From contig JASHTN010000317.1 of assembly GCA_030040525.1 (NCBI GenBank), positions 1-8,425 on the forward strand: a stretch of 8,425 nt of DNA. Reading direction: 5' to 3'. This DNA is from Gammaproteobacteria bacterium (GTDB taxonomy: Bacteria > Pseudomonadota > Gammaproteobacteria > Steroidobacterales > Steroidobacteraceae). Position 1 is the first letter of the stretch; the number at the start of each line of letters is the position of its first letter. This document shows, piece by piece, positions 1 through 5,138 of the stretch. The notes under the pieces were generated by a model. The model was not told the origin of the DNA and did no database searches. It saw nothing but the letters and a program-made list of their open reading frames with translations. The position numbers were made by a program, and so were the translations under genes.

Positions 1-1311
1 GCGCGTCCACACGGCGGCGGCCAGCCCGTAGATCACATCGTTGGCGATGCCGATCGCCTCCTCGACGCTCTTGAAGGTGAGCGTCGCAAGCACCGGTCCG
101 AAGATCTCTTCGCGCGCGATGCTCATCCCCGGCTGCACGCCCTCGAACACGGTGGGCTCGATGAAGTAGCCGCCGCTGTCCTCGCGCACGCGGCGCCCGC
201 CGAAGCGCAGGCTCGCGCCGTCGCGCCGCCCGGATTCGATGTAGCCGAGCACGCGCTTCATCTGCGTCTCGTCGACGATCGCCCCGAGGCGCGTGGCGGG
301 ATCGAGCGGATCGCCGGGCTGGAGCTTGCGGCCGATCGCCTGCACCTTCTCAAGCAGCGCATCGCGGATGCCCTCGTGCACCAGCAGCCGCGAGCCGGCG
401 GAGCACATCTCGCCCTGGTTGAAGAAGATGGCGAACGCGGCGCTCTTCGCCGCGCGGTCGAGATCCGGGTAATCCGCCAGCACGATGTTGGGCGACTTGC
501 CGCCGCACTCGAGCGAGACGCGCTTGAGGTTCGACTGGCCGGCGTACTGCATGACCTGTCGTCCGGTGGCGGTTGAACCGGTGAAGGCGATGCAGTCGAC
601 GTCCATGTGCAGCGCCAGCGCCTTGCCCGCCGTCGGACCCAGGCCCGGCACGACGTTGAAGACCCCCGGCGGGATGCCCGCCTCGACCGCCAGGTCCGCG
701 ACCTTGAGCGCGGTGAGCGGCGACTTCTCCGACGGCTTGAGTACGAGCGCATTGCCGGCAGCGAGAATCGGCGCGAATTTCCACGCCGCCATGAGCAGCG
801 GAAAGTTCCACGGCACGATCGCGCCGACGACTCCCATGGGCTCGCGTGTGATGAGCGCGAGTGCGCCGGGGCCGGTGGGCGCGACCTGGTCGTAGACCTT
901 GTCGATCGCCTCCGCATACCAGCGCACGCAGCGCGCCGCGCCCGGGATGTCGACCTTCAGGCTGTCGTTGATCGGCTTGCCCATGTCGAGCGTCTCGAGC
1001 AGCGCCAGCTCCTCGCCGTGCTTGACGATCAGGTCGGCCAGGCGCAGCAGCACGCGGCCGCGCTCGGCCGGCGCGAGGTTCGCCCAGGCGCCGCCGGCAA
1101 AGGCCGCGCGCGCCGACTTCACCGCGCGATTGACGTCCTCCTCATCGCAGGCAGCGACCCGCGCCAGGAGCTTGCCCGTCGCCGGGTTGATGGAGTCGAA
1201 GGTGGCGCCCGAGGCGGCATCCACGTAGCGGCCGTCGATATAGGCCTGGGTGCGGAAGGTGAGCGAGCGGGCGCGCTCGTGCCAGGAGACGGGAGCGGCT
1301 TTTGCGTTCAT
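1..1311 (-). CDS. puuC: PuuC-like NAD(P)+-dependent aldehyde dehydrogenase (C-terminus cut by window edge)
   Basis: This is an aldehyde dehydrogenase that oxidises an amino-aldehyde to the matching acid in the cytoplasm. By resemblance to E. coli PuuC the substrate is probably an aminobutyraldehyde-type product of polyamine breakdown. The 437 visible residues start at ATG 1311 and run off the left edge in frame; the family is about 495 residues, so roughly 60 C-terminal residues are missing. Visible landmarks are PWNFP with Asn169, the nucleotide-binding loop FTGSTATG from residue 243, the general base Glu268 in LECGGKSPN, and the nucleophile Cys303 in NQGEMCSAG. The stretch LLETLDMGKPI, the segment around IPGAARCVRWYAEAIDKVY, and LKPSEKSPL closely match what I remember of PuuC. 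It lies 26 bp after the puuR-like gene on the same strand, so the two are probably co-transcribed. A GAGGA lies about 13 bases before the ATG, rather far for a ribosome site. Family is certain; the exact substrate is inferred. Confidence 0.93.
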   Translation of the reverse strand, partial: MNAKAAPVSWHERARSLTFRTQAYIDGRYVDAASGATFDSINPATGKLLARVAACDEEDVNRAVKSARAAFAGGAWANLAPAERGRVLLRLADLIVKHGEELALLETLDMGKPINDSLKVDIPGAARCVRWYAEAIDKVYDQVAPTGPGALALITREPMGVVGAIVPWNFPLLMAAWKFAPILAAGNALVLKPSEKSPLTALKVADLAVEAGIPPGVFNVVPGLGPTAGKALALHMDVDCIAFTGSTATGRQVMQYAGQSNLKRVSLECGGKSPNIVLADYPDLDRAAKSAAFAIFFNQGEMCSAGSRLLVHEGIRDALLEKVQAIGRKLQPGDPLDPATRLGAIVDETQMKRVLGYIESGRRDGASLRFGGRRVREDSGGYFIEPTVFEGVQPGMSIAREEIFGPVLATLTFKSVEEAIGIANDVIYGLAAAVWTR

Positions 1312-1337
1312 GACGGGCCCGAAGTCCTCTCGTGGAG

Positions 1338-1886
1338 CTAGAAAGTCGCCGGGGTGCAGGCGCTGATGATCTCACACGCCTCGCGCCCGACGTTGCGGAA
1401 GCGATGCGGCAGCTGGCTCGAGAAATAATAGGCCTCGCCGGGCCCGAGCACGCGGGTCGCACCGCCGACGGTGAGCTCGACGCGCCCGCGGACCACCACC
1501 CCGGCCTCCTCGCCGCGGTGTGCCAGCATCTCCTCTCCCGTGGCCGCGCCCGCTGCATAGCGCTCGTGCAGCACCGTCAGCAGCCGCCCGGGACGCTGCG
1601 CGGCGACCAGCCGGAGCGAGACCTCGGGGTTGCCCAGCTCCACCAGCTCCTGGGCGGCAAAGAAGGCCTGCGGAGCGGCGCTTAGGTCGAGCGTGAAGAA
1701 CTCGGCGAGCGACATCGGCACGCCGTCCAGCACTTTCTTCAGCGAGCTGATCGAGGGGCTCACCCGGTTCTGCTCGATGAGGGAGATCAGCCCGTTGGTC
1801 ACCCCCGCGCGGCGCGCGAGCTCGCGCTGCGAGAGTCCGAAGGTGGTGCGCACATTGCGCAGCCGCGCGCCGACGTCGATGCTCAT
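1338..1886 (-). CDS. puuR: PuuR-like XRE/cupin transcriptional repressor
   Basis: This 182-residue regulator has an N-terminal XRE-type helix-turn-helix (about residues 6-60, with LSQRELARRAGVTNGLISLIEQNRVSP as its core) and a C-terminal cupin sensor domain (about 105-178, with His123, Glu126/127 and His161 in the conserved cupin positions). That architecture, the length and the ending IISACTPATF match E. coli PuuR (185 residues), which represses putrescine-utilisation genes and releases DNA when putrescine is present. It is the first gene of a minus-strand pair with the PuuC-like dehydrogenase and is divergent from the aminotransferase, so it probably controls both and itself. No strong Shine-Dalgarno sequence precedes the ATG; the start is chosen because the helix-turn-helix begins at the usual distance from it. 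The effector in this organism is inferred from homology and could be another amine. Confidence 0.9.
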   Translation of the reverse strand: MSIDVGARLRNVRTTFGLSQRELARRAGVTNGLISLIEQNRVSPSISSLKKVLDGVPMSLAEFFTLDLSAAPQAFFAAQELVELGNPEVSLRLVAAQRPGRLLTVLHERYAAGAATGEEMLAHRGEEAGVVVRGRVELTVGGATRVLGPGEAYYFSSQLPHRFRNVGREACEIISACTPATF

Positions 1887-1917
1887 GCGTTTAGGATTCT
1901 AGACACTGGAGCGCAAA

Positions 1918-1946
1918 AATATCCCCCTGGTGGCCCCAACTGTCCA
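1918..1946 (-). promoter_or_regulatory. Candidate sigma-70 promoter for puuR-dehydrogenase operon
   Basis: Read on the minus strand, a -35 box TGGACA (1946-1941, five of six consensus bases) is followed after exactly 17 bases by GATATT (1923-1918, four of six). It lies about 32 bp upstream of the puuR ATG. The AT-rich -10 stands out in GC-rich surroundings. This is a pattern match only. Confidence 0.5.
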
Positions 1947-1949
1947 GTT
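1938..1949. promoter_or_regulatory. Candidate operator: 12-bp palindrome AACTGTCCAGTT
   Basis: This is a perfect inverted repeat, AACTG-TC-CAGTT, in the gap between two divergent genes. It covers the minus-strand -35 box of puuR and sits just upstream of a TATCAT -10-like box on the plus strand, so a protein bound here could affect both directions. The PuuR-like protein encoded next door is the obvious candidate. The site does not resemble the E. coli PuuR recognition sequence as I remember it, so the assignment rests on position and symmetry. Confidence 0.4.
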
Positions 1950-1953
1950 TCTT

Positions 1954-1959
1954 TATCAT
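1954..1959 (+). promoter_or_regulatory. Candidate -10 box (TATCAT) for the aminotransferase
   Basis: TATCAT matches five of six bases of the sigma-70 -10 consensus. It would give a leader of about 30 bases before the ATG at 1996. No good -35 box lies 16-18 bp upstream, so the promoter may be weak or need an activator. If it is real, the GTG at 1930 cannot be the start codon. Confidence 0.35.
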
Positions 1960-1995
1960 CCACGGCCCCACCCCGTCCTGCACCGAGCCCCGCTC

Positions 1996-3321
1996 ATGGC
2001 GACCCCGAGTGAAGCCTTCCGCCGACCCGAGCTGGAAGCGTACTGGCTGCCCTTCACCCCCAACCGACAGTTCAAGTCGAGCCCGAGACTCCTCGAGCGA
2101 GCCGCGGGCATGTATTACTGGACCGCCGACGGCCGGCAGATTCTCGACGGCGTGGCGGGACTGTGGTGCGTGAACGCCGGACACGGCCGGCGCGAGATCA
2201 CCGCGGCGGTGGCGGCGCAGCTCGAGACCATGGATTACGCGCCGCCCTTCCAGATGGGCCACACGAGCGCGTTCCGCCTCGCCAACGAGCTCGCAAGGAT
2301 CGCGCCCGCAGGCCTCGATCACGTGTTTTTCACCAACTCGGGATCCGAGTCAGTCGATACGGCGCTGAAGATCGCCCTCGCCTATCACCGCACGCGCGGC
2401 GATGCCACCCGCACCCGGTTGATCGGCCGCGAGCGCGCCTACCACGGCGTCGGCTTCGGCGGCATCTCCGTCGGCGGCATCGCCGCGAACCGGCGCATGT
2501 GGTCGGGCGCGCTGCTGCCTGCGGTCGATCACCTGCGGGACACGCATGATCCGGCGCGCAACGCCTTCACGCGCGGCCAGCCGAGCCATGGCGCCGAGCT
2601 CGCCGACGAGCTCGAGCGGCTGGTGGCGCTGCACGATGCCGCGAGCATCGCCGCGGTGATCGTCGAGCCGATCGCCGGCTCGACCGGGGTGCTGATTCCG
2701 CCGCGTGGCTATCTCGAGCGGCTGCGCAAGATCTGCGACCGGCACGGGATCCTGCTCATTTTCGACGAGGTGATCACCGGCTTCGGCCGCACCGGCGCGC
2801 CGTTTGCGGCCCAGGAGTTCGGCGTCACTCCCGACCTGATGACGCTCGCCAAGGGACTGACCAACGGCTGCGTGCCGATGGGCGCGGTGCTGGTGAGCCA
2901 TGCGGTCCACGATGCCTTCATGCACGGCCCCGAGGGCATCGAGCTGTTCCACGGCTATACCTACTCGGCGCACCCGGTGGCGTGCGCCGCCGCGCTGGCC
3001 GCACTCGGCGTCTACGAGCGCGAGGGCCTCCTCACCCGGGCGCGGACGCTCGCCCCTCACTGGGAGCAGGCGGCACACGCGCTGCGCGGGCTGCCGCACG
3101 TGCTCGACGTGCGCAACTACGGGCTGATCGCGGCCGTGGAGCTCGCGGCGCTGCCGGGTAAGCCCGGAGCGCGCGGCTTCGACGTTTATCTAAGGTGTTT
3201 CGAGCGCGGCGTGCTGGTGCGCCAGACGGCCGACACCATCGCGCTGTCGCCGCCGCTCAGCATCGAGCGGGCGCAGATCGATCTGCTGTTCGAGACCCTG
3301 AGCGCAGTGCTGCGCGGCTGA
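1996..3321 (+). CDS. Omega-amino-acid (beta-alanine/polyamine):pyruvate aminotransferase, class III, PLP-dependent
   Basis: This 441-residue cytoplasmic enzyme transfers a terminal amino group to pyruvate, giving an aldehyde and alanine. It strongly resembles the Pseudomonas omega-amino acid:pyruvate transaminase along its whole length: YWLPFTPNRQF near the N-terminus, TNSGSESVDTALK (the cofactor-phosphate loop around Gly116), IAAVIVEPIAGS, LIFDEVITGFGRTG with Asp257 contacting the pyridine nitrogen, Lys286 in LAKGLTNG forming the Schiff base, and GYTYSAHPVACAAALAAL. The open frame extends to a GTG at 1930, but ATG 1996 is preferred because the family begins at this point and the -10-like box lies between the two. 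Divergence from puuR and a PuuC-like dehydrogenase suggests it feeds that dehydrogenase, for example as a putrescine or other diamine transaminase (SpuC-like). A beta-alanine role (BauA-like) would usually pair with a CoA-acylating semialdehyde dehydrogenase, which the neighbour is not. Class certain, substrate not. Confidence 0.92.
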   Translation: MATPSEAFRRPELEAYWLPFTPNRQFKSSPRLLERAAGMYYWTADGRQILDGVAGLWCVNAGHGRREITAAVAAQLETMDYAPPFQMGHTSAFRLANELARIAPAGLDHVFFTNSGSESVDTALKIALAYHRTRGDATRTRLIGRERAYHGVGFGGISVGGIAANRRMWSGALLPAVDHLRDTHDPARNAFTRGQPSHGAELADELERLVALHDAASIAAVIVEPIAGSTGVLIPPRGYLERLRKICDRHGILLIFDEVITGFGRTGAPFAAQEFGVTPDLMTLAKGLTNGCVPMGAVLVSHAVHDAFMHGPEGIELFHGYTYSAHPVACAAALAALGVYEREGLLTRARTLAPHWEQAAHALRGLPHVLDVRNYGLIAAVELAALPGKPGARGFDVYLRCFERGVLVRQTADTIALSPPLSIERAQIDLLFETLSAVLRG

Positions 3322-3330
3322 GGGCTCAGC
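3317..3330. repeat. Inverted repeat GCTGAG-GG-CTCAGC spanning both convergent stop codons
   Basis: A perfect 14-bp palindrome contains the TGA of the aminotransferase (3319-3321) and, on the other strand, the TGA of the small membrane gene (3328-3326). It could fold as a 5-bp stem with a four-base loop. There is no T-run on either side, so it is at best a weak bidirectional terminator. Confidence 0.3.
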
Positions 3331-3475
3331 GGGACTCGTGGCGATCGCGCTGGCGCAGCGTCGCGAACACGCGCCAGGCAAGGAACGCCAGCACGATGAC
3401 GCTGCCGACCAGCAGCTCCATCTCCGAGAGACTCAGGGCCGCGCCCCTCTCGGCCACCACGGTGACGGTTGGCAT
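3326..3475 (-). CDS. Small single-pass membrane protein, 49 residues, unknown function
   Basis: I do not recognise a family. The 49-residue product has a polar N-terminal part (about 1-18), one hydrophobic segment (about residues 20-40, ELLVGSVIVLAFLAWRVFATL) and a short, highly charged C-terminus (RQRDRHESR). By the positive-inside rule the C-terminus probably faces the cytoplasm. ATG 3475 is chosen because GGAGAG precedes it by about five bases, the best Shine-Dalgarno-like sequence in the window; the frame extends further upstream, but those residues (arginine- and cysteine-rich) look non-coding. It converges with the aminotransferase, with four bases between stop codons. The next gene upstream on its strand ends 151 bp away, so it is probably transcribed alone. 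It may be a genuine small gene or a chance frame in GC-rich DNA; the ribosome site and clean membrane segment favour the former. Confidence 0.6.
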   Translation of the reverse strand: MPTVTVVAERGAALSLSEMELLVGSVIVLAFLAWRVFATLRQRDRHESR

Positions 3476-3487
3476 GACACTCTCCAG

Positions 3488-3501
3488 GTCCCGGCAGGGA
3501 C
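3488..3501 (-). other. Small hairpin beside the ribosome site of the 49-residue gene
   Basis: GTCCC-GGCA-GGGAC forms a 5-bp stem with a four-base loop directly upstream of the GGAGAG ribosome site in the leader of the small membrane gene. It could modulate translation, but a stem this short is expected by chance in GC-rich DNA. Confidence 0.2.
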
Positions 3502-3569
3502 TGCGACAGGAACACAGAGGCGAGAGTTCCACCCGCCGCGCGCCTGTTGAAGCAACGTGGCGCAGATCT

Positions 3570-3620
3570 GCGACGGGCGTCAACCGCTGCGGGTGTTATG
3601 TCAGGTCGCGACGGGCGTCA
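3570..3620. repeat. Two 13-bp direct repeats each holding a GACGGGCGTC palindrome
   Basis: GCGACGGGCGTCA occurs at 3570-3582 and again at 3608-3620, a period of 38 bp, with different flanking bases. Each copy contains the inverted repeat GACG-GG-CGTC. They lie in the 151-bp gap between the end of the cupin gene and the start of the small membrane gene, about 95-145 bp upstream of the latter. The arrangement resembles paired dimer-binding sites, but no regulator can be assigned. Confidence 0.4.
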
Positions 3621-3626
3621 CGCAAC

Positions 3627-3983
3627 TCAGGCGGGCGACTCGAAGATCGCGTAGATCTTGCTGCAGTCCTCCAGCACCTCCCAGGTGCCCGAGAACCCCG
3701 CCGGCACGACGAACGCGTCGCCGCGCGCGAACGTGCAGCGCTCGCCGCTGTCGCTCTCGATGACGACACGCCCGGCGGTCATCACGCACAGCTCGCTCTC
3801 GGTATAGCGTACGCGCCATTTGCCGCGCGTCGCCGCCCAGCGACCGGCGAAGAACTGTCCGGTGCCGTCCGTGTAGGCATTCCACACCCTGAGCTGCGGC
3901 GTGCCGGAGATCAGTCGCTCGGGCGGCGGCTCGGAGCTTTCCGCATCGAGGGGAGCGTCCAGCCGTACGATTGCAGTGCTCAT
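3627..3983 (-). CDS. Cupin-domain protein, DUF861/EutQ-like (Cupin_3)
   Basis: This 118-residue protein is a single beta-barrel cupin. The pattern is WNAYTDGTGQFFAGRWAATRGKWRVRYTESELCVMTAGRVVIE followed by SGERCTFARGDAFVVPAGFSGTWEVLEDCSKIYAIFE, typical of the DUF861 group that includes EutQ and ureidoglycine aminohydrolase-like barrels. The first 30 residues look like a short disordered tail. The sequence contains no histidine, so the usual His-His-Glu-His metal site cannot exist and a metal enzyme of the classic kind is unlikely; binding of a small ligand or a structural role is more plausible. ATG 3983 is chosen because homologues begin their barrel shortly after; the frame continues upstream through arginine-rich, implausible sequence. 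There is no clear ribosome site. It lies 169 bp downstream of the OmpA-like gene on the same strand, possibly with its own promoter. The biological role is unknown. Confidence 0.8.
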   Translation of the reverse strand: MSTAIVRLDAPLDAESSEPPPERLISGTPQLRVWNAYTDGTGQFFAGRWAATRGKWRVRYTESELCVMTAGRVVIESDSGERCTFARGDAFVVPAGFSGTWEVLEDCSKIYAIFESPA

Positions 3984-4152
3984 GAGCGCGCCACGCAGGT
4001 GATCGTGCCAGGAAATTCTAGCGCGCCGGCGCGCCGCGTGCGGCTCCTCCCGCGGCGCGCCCCTATGCCCGGCCGTCACGCAGCTGCCGTTCGCCACGGG
4101 ACTCCGGGCCGCCCCGCGACTCCGGGTCGTGACGCCGCCGGCAACCGTCCAG
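3984..4152. other. Intergenic gap between cupin and OmpA-like genes
   Basis: This 169-bp stretch holds the TAGAAT box, the GC palindrome at 4021-4034 and two copies of GACTCCGGG at 4100 and 4118 (period 18 bp). I see no convincing gene, terminator with a T-run, or RNA in it. Confidence 0.5.
4015..4020 (-). promoter_or_regulatory. Candidate -10 box (TAGAAT) for the cupin gene
   Basis: On the minus strand TAGAAT matches five of six -10 consensus bases and lies about 32 bp upstream of the cupin ATG. The 17-bp position upstream gives no acceptable -35 box. A fully GC 14-bp palindrome (4021-4034, GCGCGCCGGCGCGC) abuts it. Confidence 0.3.
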
Positions 4153-4962
4153 TCAACCACCGGAAGCACCAGGGCCGGCGGCCGGCTGCGCCGGTTCGCT
4201 CACGGCGAGCGGCTGCGGCGCCGCCGGCAGCACGAGGCGCACCGTGACGCGGCGCTCGAGCGCGAAGTCATCGGCATCGTCCGCGCCACCTGGGGCGGCC
4301 ACTGCGCCCCGCGCCTCGATGAGCAGCCGCTCGCGCGGCAGGCCCGCGCAGCCGAGCACGGTCGCCACCGCCTGGGCGCGGCGCTGCGACAGCGCCAGGT
4401 TGTAGGCCGCGGTGCCGCGCGGATCGGCGTAGCCGACGAGCTGCACCTTGACGCCGGGCATGCTCGCCGCGAGTGCCCCGAGCTTCAGCAGCGGGGTGAC
4501 CGCGGCGGCGCGAATCGCGCTGTCGTCGGTGCGGAAGTTGACGTCCATGCCGACCTCGTCGGTCGCCGACAGCGACTGCTCGAGCTGACTGGCGCGCGCC
4601 GTGGCCTGCTCGAGCGAGTCGCTGAGCCGGCTGACAGCGCCGCTCAGCCGCGTGCGCTCGGCTTCGCTGCGGTTGAGATTCTCGGCAAGCGTCCCCGATG
4701 CCTGCTGCTGCCGGTGCCAGCTGTCGCCGAGCCAGGCGCCGGCGGCGGCACCGATGATGGCGCCGGGCGGCCCGCCGGCCGCAGCACCGACCGCCAGCCC
4801 GGTCGCCACACCGATGTTCGCCTGCCGGGATGCGGGGCTGGACGGCTGCGCAGCGTCGTCCGCCCAGGCCGGCAGCACGGCGGCGCACGCCGCCACGCCG
4901 AGCCCGATCATGCAGGTGGCGCGGTACCTCGATCTCAGGGTCTTCATGCTGGAGCTGTTCAT
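4153..4962 (-). CDS. Secreted OmpA-domain protein, PdsO-like (glycine zipper, coiled coil, peptidoglycan-binding domain)
   Basis: This 269-residue envelope protein has a signal peptide (hydrophobic about 16-30, cleavage likely after AWA at 34), a glycine-zipper segment (about 49-80, with repeated small-residue GxxxG-type spacing), a coiled-coil-like helix (about 84-134) and an OmpA_C domain (about 138-246). The domain carries the full peptidoglycan-binding pattern: Asp180, then ten residues, LS 191-192, Arg195, Val199 and Leu203; Asp180 and Arg195 are the expected diaminopimelate contacts. The tail (247-269) is rich in proline, alanine and glycine. This order matches PdsO, the OmpA-like protein of the proteobacterial dedicated sortase system, but no sortase or Pds kinase/regulator is visible here, so a generic OmpA-family anchor remains possible. 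ATG 4962 is preferred over the internal ATG 4947 because GAGGG precedes it by seven bases. It is divergent from the M16 protease gene. Confidence 0.85.
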   Translation of the reverse strand: MNSSSMKTLRSRYRATCMIGLGVAACAAVLPAWADDAAQPSSPASRQANIGVATGLAVGAAAGGPPGAIIGAAAGAWLGDSWHRQQQASGTLAENLNRSEAERTRLSGAVSRLSDSLEQATARASQLEQSLSATDEVGMDVNFRTDDSAIRAAAVTPLLKLGALAASMPGVKVQLVGYADPRGTAAYNLALSQRRAQAVATVLGCAGLPRERLLIEARGAVAAPGGADDADDFALERRVTVRLVLPAAPQPLAVSEPAQPAAGPGASGG

Positions 4963-4986
4963 GGTCGAGCCCTCATGCCTTGCCAC

Positions 4987-5004
4987 GCGGGGAGGATTCC
5001 CCGC
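4987..5004 (-). other. Hairpin in the leader of the OmpA-like gene
   Basis: A perfect inverted repeat GCGGGGA / TCCCCGC with a four-base spacer lies 24-42 bases upstream of the ATG at 4962. In RNA it gives a 7-bp, mostly GC stem-loop just before the ribosome site. Genes diverge here, and no T-run follows, so it is not an intrinsic terminator of a neighbouring gene. It may be an RNA control element or a DNA operator. Confidence 0.45.
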
Positions 5005-5104
5005 ACGAGGAGCATTGCAACGCCGGCGGCGGTCTTTCCCGTGATGCAAACGCGGCGCAGCAGGGATGCTTTGTGGCAGAAGATGGCGGCGCGCCGCGAT
5101 CGCA

Positions 5105-5110
5105 TATACT
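5105..5110 (+). promoter_or_regulatory. Candidate -10 box (TATACT) for the M16 protease
   Basis: TATACT matches five of six -10 consensus bases and lies 28 bp before the ATG at 5139 in otherwise GC-rich sequence. No recognisable -35 box lies 16-18 bp upstream, so it may depend on an activator or another sigma factor. Confidence 0.35.
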
Positions 5111-5138
5111 GGCGGCCCCGCCATCGCCGAAGACGAAC

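Noticed and set aside
607..1341. A 244-codon plus-strand frame opposite the aldehyde dehydrogenase
   Set aside because: It is antisense to a gene with intact catalytic residues and shows only the Arg/Ala bias of GC-rich shadow frames.
1916..1922. AAAATAT, resembling the first half of the E. coli PuuR site as I remember it
   Set aside because: Only about seven of fifteen positions agree and the following bases are a C-run; it is better explained as part of the minus-strand -10 region.
4021..4034. GCGCGCCGGCGCGC, a perfect 14-bp palindrome
   Set aside because: It is made only of alternating GC-type sequence, which forms palindromes readily by chance at this base composition; not promoted to an operator.
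4100..4126. GACTCCGGG repeated with an 18-bp period
   Set aside because: Only two short GC-rich copies in a non-coding gap; no further units and no partner structure.
3195..4247. A 350-codon plus-strand frame crossing the transaminase end, the small gene and the cupin
   Set aside because: It overlaps three better-supported genes, and its product is arginine/alanine-rich with no domain pattern.
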